From contig JNEN01001237.1 of assembly GCA_000697355.1 (NCBI GenBank), positions 111,669 to 175,668 of the forward strand: DNA of 64,000 bases, written 5' to 3'. How positions within the stretch are numbered: the stretch's first letter is position 1; each line of letters begins with the position of its first letter. This document shows, piece by piece, positions 50,514 to 62,810 of the stretch. The DNA is from Syncephalastrum monosporum B8922. Lineage: Eukaryota > Mucoromycota > Mucoromycetes > Mucorales > Syncephalastraceae. Both the position numbers and the translations under genes were made by a program. The notes under the pieces are model-generated. The model was not told where the DNA came from. It worked only from the letters and a program-made list of their open reading frames with translations, and did no database searches.

Positions 50514-50883
50514 TAAAAAGTGAGCAAAACAGGTAAGAGGCAATGGGAAAAAAAGGAAAGACTCTCCGCACACAATTGCAGAGAGAACAAACGCGTCGCG
50601 CGTTCCATGCGCGTAATTACGGATACAACGCGAAATTTTTTTATTATTGAAAGGGAGAAAAATGAAGCGCGTGAATATCATACCACTTGGCTACTGGTGG
50701 CAGCAGTGACATTGTGCAACGGCAGCCTCTAGCGCGGAAGCTCAGATATACGCGTTTGATGTCCTCTTGATTAGAGAGCTATAAGGCGATATGAACCATC
50801 TTACGGTGGAGTATAAAAATCTTAATCATGGAGTAATACAAATGAACTTGTTGTATTGTATCTTTACATGAAGTAGGATTATC
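50514..50883. other. Intergenic between PSF3 and the RFX gene
   Basis: PSF3 promoter and RFX 3' flank; AT-rich, no gene is visible. Confidence 0.45.
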
Positions 50884-52628
50884 TCAGGTCGTGCTGGCCA
50901 ATGAAGGAGTACCTGCTGTGGAGGAGAATCGTGTATCGGTGTCTTCACTCATGAAACTTCCCTGCTTGCCCCCTGCTTTCTGACGGTCGCATATCCACCG
51001 GACGCCCTTCTCTTGTGCGGTATACATGAAGTACTCATCCAGGAATCGACATACAGCAGCCACCGATGCTAGATGCATTTTTAGAAGAGAAAGATAGAAA
51101 GAGAGCGCGCCGATTGTAATTTACCTTGGTTGGATGTTCCTTGAGCGGTTGCATGACGCTGAACGAGCGACGTGCAGAGCGTCCAGCGCATCATTGCTTG
51201 TCTTAAGTGTTCACCGTCTTTGGGCATGTCCTGTATAGTTGTAAGATTATGAGCCCATTCCCTTGCCTACCGAATCCTCATGCGTACCTCGAGACATGTG
51301 TCCACAGTTTGATCTACCCACAAGGTCCAGTCGTTGAAGCTGGCCCTTGCATGAATCAATTGCTCCAAGGAGTCAACTGCATAACGAGGACGGTGAGACA
51401 GAATTACAAAAAGGGTCGTGTCTCTTACATCGCAGAGTCAAAAGCCCAGGGCTGATCCCCGTCAGACTTGCTATCTCATCCATGATCAACGATACAGGAA
51501 GTTGAGCCCAGCTCTCCGATAGGCGCTGCATATGACTTTTGGCGTTCTGTGCGAGCCTGTTGAGTCGTAAAAGCCGTTCCAACTTGGCTCCAAACAGCAT
51601 AGCAACTGTAAAGATGGCGACTGATTAGTGTTCCTTCCTAGGTTGCAGGTTGCGTGTATGCATGCCATCAAATTTCAATTGGAGCAGCTGTGATGGATAG
51701 CCAAACATGTGCTGCGGTATATAGTCCTCCATCTTGTCCGCCAGTGTGAGCAGCTGCTGCTCGGTTTCTCGGCTCACAGGTGCGTCCAGGGACGGTATGT
51801 ACGTGGCGATGAGGGTCTACCTCGGTATTAGTCAGGTATACAAATGGAAAAACGGAAGGGTCGCAGCCCTACATCGTAAAGACAAGCGTCCCAGCGCCAG
51901 ATCGCCTCCCAGATCGCATCGTTCTCGCTCAGCAATTCTCGAAACTCCATATCCAGCAGTTCATAAAAATTGCGATCCATGGTCTGAATGGCTTCGGGAG
52001 ACATGGCGTTTGTAAGGATGCCATAGCAATGGCTTTCGTACGTAGCAGCAAACGATGCGGCGAGCTCGGGTGAGGTGGGCGCGACGAAAGCAGGGAGGCG
52101 CTTGAGATCGATGGGATTGGGCTCTACAGGCAGAGACGGTGGTGGTGACTGCGGTAGGACCGGTTGATCAGATACGGATGGGACAGCGGTGTTGGTACCG
52201 GTGTGAAGACTGGTATAGCTGTTGGCATTAGCCGAGTAGTTGGTATTTTCAAAGATAAATTGCAGAGGGACGTCTTGATCGCGTCGCCGAATACCCGAGT
52301 AGTAATAACGCGAATCCCCGCGTGTACCCAAACGGCGCCCCGTCACGTCAGGACACACGCACTTCAACAATTTGCCGAGCACTGCACTGTGAATAGGCTC
52401 ATCCCCAGGCTGGAAAGGGAACTCATTCTTGTAGTGCTCGTTCACCTCCGATCGCAGAACGGCGCTCTCCTTGGGGGCTGGTTCGTACTTGCTTTTCAAC
52501 CTTCATATTCAATACAGGGAGTCAGGCCACTTTTGCAAACAGCTCACACGGCAAAAAGACTACCATTCCAACAGGGCGTCGCGTTGGCGTACATAATTGT
52601 CCTTGGTCTTTTTGCGATGAGTTGCCAT
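50884..52628 (-). CDS. RFX1: RFX-family transcription factor
   Basis: The model has seven exons: 52628-52564, 52500-51873, 51816-51666, 51605-51429, 51376-51288, 51230-51125 and 51068-50884 (466 aa). The RFX winged-helix domain sits near the N-terminus (residues about 22-97), with WLKSKYEPAPKES and the recognition motif TGRRLGTRGDSRYYYSGI. A Pro-rich linker follows, then an extended helical region (VSRETEQQLLTLADKMEDYI, LLRLNRLAQNAKS) that matches the B/C/dimerisation regions of RFX proteins. Yeast Rfx1/Crt1 represses DNA-damage genes such as ribonucleotide reductase; an analogous role is inference. Intron 3 (51665-51606) starts with GC rather than GT: phase and sequence continuity allow no GT donor. 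Confidence 0.88.
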
Positions 52629-52760
52629 GGAGCAATATTAGAAAAAGGGAAGAAGGCAAGTCGCACAGGAGGCACTCACTCCGCTCCCAGACCAAATCTA
52701 CCATGGATGAATGATAACTAGAAGGAATTGGGAATGAACAATGCATGATTTATTTGAACT

Positions 52761-54845
52761 TTATAACTCGGGCTGGCGAGCCGCAAGTTCTTCATCGGAC
52801 GCCATGATGGCCGCATCCCAATATTGCTCAACGTGCCATTTACTGAGTTCTTCTCGTGCCATCTTTTCGCTTTCAAACGACCGCCATGTAAACTTTCGGA
52901 ACGCCTTGGCGTTGACTTGGCCTTCCCAGACTAGGAAACACTTGTTGTCGATGTTCGGGTCGACCTCGTAATTGCCTTTCTTTGGTGGCGGGAGGTCGTT
53001 CCAGTCGATACGTCGCAGCATCAGCTTGCGATAGGCTTTTATACTCTTAGGGCCGCCTTCGACAATGACCAGGTGGCATTTCGGGTGGATAACGACGATA
53101 CCCGTTAGATCATACTGTTCGGCGTTCTTCATGATCTTGTACTTGTGCTTCGGATGGGCACAATTCGTGATCCTAAGTAAACAAAAACAATGCGCATGAG
53201 TGCACCGTGGTAAACGAACTCCCCTTTCGGTACTTACTTGAAGACCGCCACCTCGTTGCTTTGCTTCTGGTCTTCTTTCAGTTTATTGGCAATCTTCTTC
53301 CTGCGCTCTTCCGGTGTCAGCTTGCGCTGCTCGTTGGTCATCTCGTGTTGCCGCTGCCGCAAAGCCATTTCTTTCCGCACGCGGGCTTCGACCTTGGTCG
53401 GGTCCTGGATGGCCTCTTCGCCGAGGACGCGCATCAGATTGCTAATTTTAACTGCAGATAGACGAAAAGGTGCATGAGTCGTCAAGCTCGAGATTCACAA
53501 TACCGCATTTTTTTTTGTATCTTCTTCTTCTATACCTTTGGGTGGATCGGGAGGCAGCAGACCCAGACGGATCTTGTCTTGCTTTTCTTTCTGAGCTTCT
53601 TGTCTTCGCTGCCGCCGCAGCTTCTTCTGCTCTTTCTTTGTGAGCATGAGCGAGCGTAAGACGGGCGCGCGGTTTTGCTCCTGTGGCGGCTTAATAGGAA
53701 TAGGGTGATGGACGTACAGCGTGACGAGTTGGCTGAGCTCGTCCGGGTTGACAGGCGACTGATCCAGGTCGTCATACGTCTTGTTGACTAGCAGGGGCGC
53801 ATCCCACCATTCGACAACGGGTGGAGGCTCTTTCTGTACCATTGTAATCCGTCCCGATCAGTATCCACTCACAGCGTGCAGGACTCGTTTTCTCACCTTG
53901 AGAGACTTCTCAGAGACACCCATCTCGGTCTCGACACCGGCCTTTTTGGCATTTTGCGTGATCTCCTCTTTGAGTTTCTCCAGGCGCGCCTTGGCACGCT
54001 CCTGCTCTGCTTTCTGAACATATTTGCCGGGCTGCACAAACTTGAAGCCGCGTGCACGTCGGTTGACAGGCGTGGCCTTGACGCCAAGAGACGGGTCATA
54101 ATACGGATTCTTTGATGGGTCCTTAAAGTCGGCAGTGGGGTCCTCAATCTTGAGCACCTTGACTTCTTTCTTGGGAGGTGCCTTTGCCTGTGCAGCCCTA
54201 CGTTAGACTCTGGCAAATGGACAGTTCCTCGATTGATCTATTTACCCTGTTGGCAGGCATATCGCGTTTAGGTATATGGTCGAGCATGGCTCGCAGATCG
54301 ATGCCTCCCTCCTGGCTCGGAGAAGGTCGCTTCGGTGCTTTGCCGGGCGATCCCACCGCACTCAAAGGCTAACGATGACAAAAAAAAAAGGAGCATGAGC
54401 AGGGTCAATCGTTGTCGTTGTATGCATCGTACCCCATTATTGCCAGCAAGGCGAGCTTTTGCTTCTGAGATGCGTTTCTGCAAGTCGAGTAGGTTGACGC
54501 CGCCACCGCCACCGGGGCCAGCGTCAGAAGGCGCGGGCTGAGGTGGTGGTGGTGCCGATCCCGAGTGGGAGTGAGAAAATCGACTGGAACGTTGGGATCG
54601 GGGCGATTGAGGCGATGGCACGTGTTTGGTGACTCTGGCAGGGCGAACCGACGAGGAGGGCGATGAAGACGGCGCTGGTCGTGGGGGTGGTGGAGAAGAT
54701 TGCTGTGGTTTAGACGCATTGAACTTGGCCAGCTTGGCCATGACTTCCGCCTTTTTGGCTGCCAAGAAGTCCTAGAGAAGTCGACAAGATCAGCCCAGGG
54801 ATCACTACGATAGAATGGACATGGTACCTTCTGCGAGTCGGACAT
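52761..54845 (-). CDS. PRP3: U4/U6 snRNP splicing factor Prp3
   Basis: The model has seven exons: 54845-54828, 54771-54433, 54368-54246, 54187-53897, 53833-53536, 53451-53238 and 53172-52761 (564 aa). A Pro/Ser-rich N-terminal third leads to the PRP3 domain: [37 protein letters not shown] and [11 protein letters not shown], then a long charged helix region ([17 protein letters not shown]) and the C-terminal DUF1115-like domain starting [18 protein letters not shown] and containing [24 protein letters not shown]. It binds the U4/U6 duplex and U6 3' end with Prp4 and Snu13 in the tri-snRNP. Exon 1 is just 18 nt. Divergent from REX1 across 185 bp. Confidence 0.95.
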
Positions 54846-55030
54846 GCCTCTGAGGGAGTGTGTGTTGTATGGATGTATAAGAGAGAGAAAGAGAGAAGGA
54901 AAAGACGCACTGAGCGCGTACAGACTGCGGCACTTGAATGAGCCTGACTTTTCGGAAGCGGCTTGTTTTCTCGCAGAAAGTTGTCTTAATTTTTTGTATT
55001 CCTGGGCTCCTCCACTGATCGATCACTGCC
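54846..55030. promoter_or_regulatory. 185-bp bidirectional PRP3/REX1 promoter
   Basis: The starts of PRP3 (-) and REX1 (+) are 185 bp apart, so the two RNA-processing genes must share a compact promoter. No clear TATA box is seen. A CT/GA-rich run lies at 54880-54905. Confidence 0.6.
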
Positions 55031-57368
55031 ATGGGTCGATTTCAGCCTCTCGACGATCTCAAACCCAAAGTCGTCCACGACCCTTCTAGAAAGGTCCACG
55101 TCAAGTTCGACGATAACGACACAAAAACACCTCCCGCCAAAGGCGTGAAGCGAAAATCAACCTCGGATTCCACTGCTGTCAAAAAGCAAAAGAAGGACAC
55201 TCCTCCCAACAACAAGCAATCCGCTCCCAAAAAGAATGGCTTCAAAAAAGATGCAACCAAGCAGGCCACGGACAAAAAGACTGGAGGCAAGCAACTCAAA
55301 AAAGCTGCTGCAAAGAAAGACACCAAGCCAAAGCCTATATCTCCACGGGCTGCCGAGATTGCCGAGAAAAGTATGTCGTGTTGTATTGCATAATAATAAT
55401 TTTACACTGCCCTCATTAACCTCGGGGACCGTAGAGCTGCAGGAAAAGATTCAACGCATCCGCCGGAAAAAGAACGACAAGCGCTTGGCGAAGAAACATA
55501 ACAAGGTAAAATTGACCCTTCTTCTGTTAACTGCAGCGGCGGCCTTAACCGGTTTGACAGGACCCCGCCCCTGGACTGCATCTCAGGCCAGAAGCCATCG
55601 ACAAGAAACTCCTCACTCCCGACATTCAAAACTTTGTCCGCTATATCCTCGACGACGTGGCCGACAACCGCATCCCCAGCTGGATTCAAATCACACAACG
55701 GTCCCAGGTCAAGCATGTTGCGCTGGTGAATGCGCAGGGTCTCGATATCGGTGACTTTGGCGCACCGGCTGACCGAGGTGCCGCCAAAACCATCGACTTG
55801 AAGCAGCTGCCGGCCGATACCGCCGCAAAGCAGACAATGCCCTTCTTGACGACCGCCTTCTCCCACCTCTTCATCTACAAAATCCCTGGCCACCGAGGCG
55901 TAATTAACTCTGTTGTCAAGGAAATGCTGCAAGTGCCCCTGAGCTCGACTCAGCTGGCCAAACAAGGCTCGTCAGACAAAGAAGGTAAGAAGGGATCATC
56001 TGGATATATCGTGAACTGACACGCTCTGTCCTATAGTTTTTGCCAAACTGAAAGAAGAGGAGAAGCCCATGTACTTTACCCTGTCGCTTGACCAAATGCG
56101 TACAAATGGATACCCGATACCCACCTGCCTCGATGCCACCGCGACACATCCTGATGACTGGAAGGAGACGAAGCCGGCTGAAACAGACAGCAAAATTAAG
56201 ACCCTCATGGGTCTCGATTGTGAAATGGTGCAGACAACAAGCGGCTCTGCCCTGGCCCGTGTATCACTTATCAGCGAAGGTAAACACACTTGAAATTTAG
56301 TGTCTGAACGATAGGCTCATTAGACATGTCAAGATGGCAAGACCTTGCTGGACGAGATCGTCAAGCCTGCAGAAGAAATCACAGACTATTTAACGCAATA
56401 CAGTGGTATCACCCCCGAGCTCATGAACGGCAAAACAATCTCGCTGCGCCGTGCCCAAAAGTATCTTCGCCGCCACGTCAATCACAATGTGATCCTGGTG
56501 GGTCACTCGCTCGAAAACGATTTAAAGGCTCTTAAAATCACACACCCTTACGTGGGTGATACGTCGCTGCTTTACGACCACTGGCGCGGTCCGCCCTTCA
56601 AACCCGCGCTGCGTGTCCTGACACAACACCTTCTGAAACGTACGATTCAGAACCACGGTAAAGAAGGTCACGACTCCGCTGAAGATGCCATTGCTTCGAT
56701 GGAGCTGTTCCGACTCAAGATGAAACACGGTCCGCAGTTTGGTCGCATCAGATTCGAGTCTGAGCTGCTATTTGACCGTCTCAAGAAGGCCCGCACATCC
56801 TGCACGAGCGCTCTTCTCGAGTGCGCCGATATTAAGGACAAGGGCGGTAAATTCCGCTCGGGCGACAATGCCACCTATGCACGATGCCGGACCAACGACG
56901 AGCTTGTCGAAAAATCGGCGCAGGCGATCCAGGAACGCAATTTTGTGTTTTCGTCCTTCAGTCCCATCGGTAGCCACGTCGATAAACGACTGCCCGAAAG
57001 CGCTATTCCTCAAGTGGTGCCCGAGGGAGCCCAGAAGGACGCGTCCCGGCAAAGCTTGGCTCGCTTTGATGAGCAGATCAAACGCTTTTATGATGCTTGT
57101 CCTCCTCACACCGTCTTCATCGTCCTTGGTGGTAGAGGCTACATTCCGGAATACGAAAGGTAAACCAGGGTTTCTTCTTCTTGGACTAGTATACTGATAC
57201 AAATTGCGTGACAGGCTCCTTGAATTATATAAGGTTACGCACGACATCCATGGTAATCTTGTCACCAATGCTGAGGGTGCTGTCTGGACCCCAAAGAACG
57301 AGAAACAGTTGGCTACCTATAACGCGCAAGCACGCTTGACGGGTATGCTGGTCACTATAAAAAAGTAG
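55031..57368 (+). CDS. REX1: RNA exonuclease Rex1-like (DEDDh)
   Basis: The model has six exons: 55031-55370, 55435-55505, 55561-55984, 56037-56279, 56334-57159 and 57215-57368 (685 aa). A Lys-rich N-terminal region (about residues 1-135) carries several nuclear/nucleolar targeting signals. The exonuclease domain has all acidic catalytic motifs: GLDCEMV (Asp and Glu of ExoI), GHSLENDLKAL (Asp of ExoII), and HDSAEDAIASMEL (His and Asp of ExoIII). A further C-terminal region (about residues 520-685) continues to TIKK. Yeast Rex1 trims the 3' ends of 5S rRNA, 5.8S rRNA and tRNA precursors; REXO1-like proteins are the animal counterparts. The start at 55031 gives the expected MGRF-type beginning. 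Confidence 0.92.
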
Positions 57369-60300
57369 CTTCTATCAATAATGTATAATAAATGCCTTCA
57401 TCACTTGCTGAGTCGTGTCCCTATTGCTCACGTGATAATAAACGGGAAGCATATGTGAAACAGTGAAAAATGACTATTGTTCAGTCATACTACGAAGACA
57501 TGCACAGGAAAATATCGATATAAGGGATAGATCAGGACTGTCATGTGGATAACAACAATAACCCGACGCTGTCCCGTAAGGAGGAGCAGGACTCAAGAGC
57601 TTGGTGCTTGGAGCTTTAAGCGTACTTAAGAATCCGTGTCCGTGACTGACAAGCTGTTTGAAACAGGAGCAGCAACGTACGATATGTGATCGCTCTCGCT
57701 TGCTTGTATTCTTCTCTATGTCTCGGTCATCATACCCCAAGTACGCATGCAAAAGGCTAACTTGTTTAGTTCAAGGTACATACACGCTGTGCAAGAGCAT
57801 TTTGTTGCTATCAACTGGAGGGCAGTCCGTTGCCGAGAACCTGAAACCAATGATGCTATCTTCCTAATGGAAACGTGTTTTCATCTTTGCGCAGCAAGTA
57901 TGTCATCATAGGTAAATAGCACTCGAGGTGCGGGTACCGGGTGGGCGAAGAAGTGTAAAAAGAAATAGCCATCTAACGCCGCTCTATTGTGCCTGAAATA
58001 AACTCTGTGTTGGTAGATGGTTGGTTTGTGTTTACATGTATAGAAACGAGCTGTATAAATAAACAAGCAGCATGCCGATGCTGTGCGTGGTGTATATCGC
58101 ACAGTGTCTTTGTACGACTGCTACAAGCAGCCTCTGTTTTTTCATGGCATGTAAAATGGGGAGACGATATAGTCTGTACTGTGTCACTAAAAGTGGTTCG
58201 AATATCAAGGCTGCTGCTCCAATAACACTTGTCCTCTTCGTTGTCATGGAGGAATCGTGTCTGTTTTATATAATCTCACTGTAAAGTTGGATAGCAATTT
58301 TAATGGCTTCGGCGACTGGCTTATTCATTTTCGGATTTCTGTACGCCTTCCTTTCCTCTGGTCTTTCTTTTTATAAGTTCTGAAGCTCGAGATATAGCTG
58401 GAGCCAGCGAATGTTCCCCAATTATGTAGTAGAAGATTTTCGAGAATTGGAAAGTCTATTTGAATGGCGCCTCAGCCGAGTGCCCTCTGGATATACATGC
58501 ATAGTATCCCTCCTGAGTGGTAGCGCGGGCATTATGCATACAGTGCAGTCACCTTCTGTATATTATAGATCTATTGTCCTCCATTTGCATAATTCCCACA
58601 GTCTTTAGACAGTCTACGAGTAACTATCAACTTGTATGGCTCTATTATTTGGCGTACTCATGGATTTCTTAGGATTGAGAAAATCAAGCAGGTGTTAAAG
58701 GCGTGGAGAATATACGCACGAGATAGTCTGCAACAAATAAATGAGCAGCTATACAGCTGAAGCATAGTAAGTGCGCTTCTCGGCCCACTTTTCAATACGT
58801 TAGCGTGTTATACTGTAACAATGCAGTGTGACAATCATCTCGTTGTATATAGCAAGTGTTAGTATACAGGTGATGCCGTAGAACTGCTCGATTTGCGTAC
58901 ATATCTACCCGATGGCTGAAGAACCCTAATCACACGAAACCATCCAGACTTCAAGGTCATTCTCCAATTAGGTGTGATATACACAGGAGATGCGGAGGTT
59001 ACAAGTGACCTTTGCGTTCATGAACATTTTGCTTATTCCTATGTAATTAAAGTACTCGCTTTTGATAGCCATTATCTACTATTGTACTTATGGAGATGCA
59101 CCAGCCGCATAGCTTTTTTCTGCTCACCTGCAGGTCCTCATTCATCGTGTAATAACCAGAAAGCGCGCGAATGAGTACGTGCATTATTCTCAATTAAACG
59201 CTGGTATGTGAACCTGGAGCACAATTTGGCAAAAAAAAACTTTTTGTATGCAGGCTTCAACGCATGTTGCCGATCGTTGGAACAAGGGGCCACATATTTT
59301 AAAGTTCGACAGCCTCATGCCTGTATCACCATGAGAAAGCGCCTCGGCAATGTCGCCATGTCTTAATTTGAGAAAAGCGCATACAACGTGTCAATAAAAA
59401 TAAAATTATGATATCTCCATATGAGAGACGTTTACGACAAGAGTCTGATGTATTCATTAAGACACAAGGGAATCATTCTTAGAGAAAAAAGGAACAATGA
59501 AAATTTTGGTTTGTTTTTCTTTTGGTCCCTGAGCATGGTTTTCAAGTGCAGTAACATTTGAATCACAAACAGTACTGTACAGTGGGTTCTATCGTTGTGC
59601 AGTGTTGTGGCACAGCCACTAACCATCTTATACACGTCGGGATAGCATACATGCATGTGTATACATCGATCATGACTCTGTAGTAACCATCCAGGGTATT
59701 TGCTGCCTACAGCAACGGGTACATGGCTATTTTCATTATTGCTCACTTTACATAATATTAAGATGAGTCTGGTGAAGCAAATCTGTACATCAGGCAGATA
59801 TGTGGAAGCATCTGGGCAAGTTGTAAGACGCATTGACAAGTTTCGCGTGTGAGAAGTATCATTGGAGAAATGATTGAGAGAAGCGCCAAAAAAAGAAAAA
59901 AAAATAGACCATGCTAAGGCCAAGGCCGCGTGACCTTCCATATGCGGATGCGTCGCCGTCTTCCTTCTGACGCCGTTAGATTCGGTCTGTGAGCTTTCAC
60001 TTCTTTTCTGTGTACACAAGGTGCACAATGCATTTTTGTTTGTTGATTTAATGAAAGCAGACGCACTCTATCTCAAAGCTGCGCGAAATGGGAAAGCCAA
60101 TTTCATTTGTCTTGGTCTCGCAGGCAGTTGAAATCACTATCTACTGTATAATATGCGAATACATCGAAATGTTCTTACTGCTACTCTAAGAAGCCTTTTT
60201 GCCGTTGCGGCACACGTACATGATGTTTGAAAACAAGCTGAGCTATCGAAAATGAACACAGGGGTTCCATAGTGTCAACGCCCGTAAAAAAATAAAAATA

Positions 60301-60432
60301 AAAGCAAGCTCCTTCTTTGTTCTTCCCGCGTTGCGCGGCAGATGATTATATTTGCGCCTTTTCTTTGTGTGCTTTTGTCTCCTTTCCTTCATATATATAA
60401 CACACCACCAATCCTTGTTCCTGGCCTCGACC
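57369..60432. other. Long intergenic stretch (3.1 kb)
   Basis: No supportable gene on either strand. A minus frame at 59432-60028 (198 codons) lacks coding character and good splice signals. The last 150 bases hold the protease promoter, with a TATATATAAC element at about 60394-60402. Confidence 0.45.
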
Positions 60433-61525
60433 ATGTCACTTTTATTTATACTGGCATTTTTGGGGTGGGTAGAGATAGTAAAGGGGGTCTCATTGGGTGA
60501 CAGCGTGCGTTCGATCGCGAATTATCCATTCTACGTGATGATGGCTGAGCCAGTACAATGTGGTGGAGTACTGATATCACTGGATCCTGCCTGGGTACTC
60601 ACCGCAGGCCACTGTATCAGAACTGCGTCTGCTGAAAACATATCAATCGGCTATTGCTCCACCGATCTCCAATTCCAGCGTCGCGTGCGCGTTGATATGG
60701 CTGTCACTCACCCCTGGTACCTCGGTCTCGAGAAACGACCCCAACCTGCCATGGTCAACGACGATGACGACAAGATGCGTTACGACCTCGGCCTGATCCG
60801 CCTCCAGGATCCGGTTCCCGATGCACAGCGTATTGCCCTCGCGCCAACAGACATGCTCCCAACCTCTGCTACGGTTGTCGGGATGGGTTATACCGGCCTC
60901 GGGCAAAACCAGGCCAAACGCTTGCAGAAAGCAAAGTGTTCCATAATCTCGTCTGTCACCGCCACCGATTCAAGCACCCCCGACGAGACCTCCACAGATG
61001 ACAGCAGTATTGAGGACACTTCCGACATGGCAGTGGTGCCTGTGGAAGAGCTCGAATCATTGCAGGACAATATGGTTTTGACAACGTCCAATGCCCGTTT
61101 GTGCCACGGTGATTCTGGTATGTGACTAAAAATGGGCAAAAATTCTCTTTTTTAAGGCAAATATAGGTGGGCCTCTCGTGAGCACTCGTACCACCAACGC
61201 AACCCTTTCTGGCGAGCCCCGGCTGTTAGGTATCCTGAGCCGCATCCTGAATGTGTACGATCCTGACCCGTATCGTCCAACCTGCCCTGTACCCAATCAG
61301 GAGGACATGCCCACCTACAATGCTTTTGTCAGAGTCGATACCCAGCTCGAATGGATCATGAACGTCACCGGTCTGTCCAAGTCGTTTTTGTACGAAGCAC
61401 CACCTCAGACGTCTTTTTGGAGTCGTAACATGTTTTGCACGTCCTCCGCATCGACGACCGCCACACCGAATCGACCTCTGCTCCCATTTTTGCTTCTGAC
61501 TGTCTTGTCGTCTATTCTCTTATAG
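60433..61525 (+). CDS. Trypsin-like serine protease (S1), probably GPI-anchored
   Basis: The model has two exons: 60433-61117 and 61167-61525 (347 aa). A signal peptide (MSLLFILAFLGWVEIVKG) precedes the S1 domain. The catalytic triad is His60 (LTAGHC), Asp118 (RYDLGLIRL) and Ser228 (CHGDSGGPLV); the intron splits the DSGG codon block. An acidic Ser/Thr/Asp-rich insert lies at about 173-205 and may be O-glycosylated. N-glycosylation sites occur. The C-terminus has a Ser/Thr spacer and a hydrophobic tail (PFLLLTVLSSILL), the pattern of a GPI signal. The usual IVGG activation motif after a propeptide is absent; IVKG falls inside the signal region. Likely secreted or wall-bound; substrate unknown. 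Confidence 0.82.
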
Positions 61526-62222
61526 CGACTGGCTGTGGAGAGCGCTTTACTCGAAGATCCTAATCACGTACTACCTTACGACTGGTAATAACAGGCGCAA
61601 CAGCAGGCCTGTGCATACGTCTATCCTTATTGAAAATGTACATTGTGTTTAAAGCTTGTCTCATACTTAATCATTCACTTTTAGTAAATTCATATGTATT
61701 TTATGCATCCATCGCAAGCAGATTATGTATGATACACGTTTTGGTCTGTAGAAAGTGTCAAACGTGCATCTCAATTGAGAAAAGAACATAGACGAAGTGA
61801 TAACATATCGACCCAAACGTGATACGAAGATAGCCTTCGTGAGAGTCAATCCTCGGTCGAGATCATTACCCAGAGACGTATCGCCCCACTACCATGGACT
61901 GCCTCGAGCGACAGAACGGCGATGCTCAAGTATCTTTCGGTCTTACATGAGCTGCGCAATCTATCTTCATCTTATAACGCCACCGGCGCCTTGATGAGGA
62001 TCGTTGGCGGTTTCAACTTTTCCGCGAGCAGGGTCGCGGGCATGTCGTCAATAAGAGCGAGCAGACCTCGCCTTGCGCTGTCTTCTTCACCTGACGATGT
62101 ACTGTCGAATCAGGAGCTTGAGTCGCTGCTCACGACGCGTGGGCGGGCCGAGGGCGGTCGCAGTAACTCCACGAGCCGTCGCTCGTCGCGACGGTTCCGT
62201 TCCTTATTAGAGCCCATGATGC
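61526..62222. other. Protease 3' flank and likely LINE-derived DNA
   Basis: From about 61800 on, frames break often but the sequence looks like eroded coding DNA leading into the reverse transcriptase fragment. The stretch SSRRFRSLLEP just before 62215 may be the same protein one frame away. Confidence 0.4.
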
Positions 62223-62450
62223 AGACCCAAGCTTGAGTACGGACTTGCCCTCGTCGACCTCGCTGGTACGCATCTTCGTATGCTCGAGGTGCGCCAACAT
62301 AACTGTTTACGCATGATTTTTGGTGGGGTCCTTAATGCGCGTTCGCGCCGAGCTGCCACGTTTGAGTCACAGGGACACATTACGCACTTGCAAAACATTT
62401 GCCCTTGGTCGGTTGGCGCAAGGGCGATGTCATTGGGGGGGGGGTTTTAA
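62223..62450 (+). mobile_element. Non-LTR (LINE) reverse transcriptase C-terminal fragment
   Basis: The frame from about 62223 to the TAA at 62448-62450 reads RPKLEYGLALVDLAG, then LEVRQHNCLRMIFGG and ATFESQGHITHLQNICPW. The RPKLEYGL block followed by a conserved Q-x-x-CLRxIFG element is typical of the end of LINE-type reverse transcriptases. No start, no catalytic YADD box, and upstream frames are shifted, so this is a dead 5'-truncated or decayed copy. A G10 run near the end may be a slippage site. The satellite begins about 360 bp further on. Confidence 0.7.
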
Positions 62451-62810
62451 CGGTGGTTCCGACCACCGACCGCCTAGGCTAGAGAGTAGCAAGCCGGCAA
62501 GACGGAGGACGGGGGAGGAACCGAAGAGGAGGAAGAGTAAAGGAACGGTAAAAACGGGGCGGAAATGATACGTGTGTGGATGTCTTATTCATTTTTTTAG
62601 ACATGAATCTGTTTCACTTACTGGCAGAGAAAAAGCAGAAAAGCAACGTCTGATTTGAGGAGAGCAAGCGGAAAGAAGGCAGAGGCCCGAACGGAGGAGA
62701 AGACAGGAGAAGGGGCGAGGAAGAAGACTGCAAGCTGGGTATACGTCCGAAGGAGGTAATTGCTATCCGAAACCATGTTCCCTTGACAAGACAACTTACT
62801 ATTATTTGTT
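62451..62810. other. Spacer between the LINE fragment and the satellite
   Basis: Purine-rich stretch (GAGGAGGAAGAG near 62520) and no gene. It could be the 3' UTR of the LINE. Confidence 0.4.

Noticed and set aside
58185..58205. GGTTCGAAT resembling a tRNA B-box
   Set aside because: No A-box, no cloverleaf and no acceptor stem around it.
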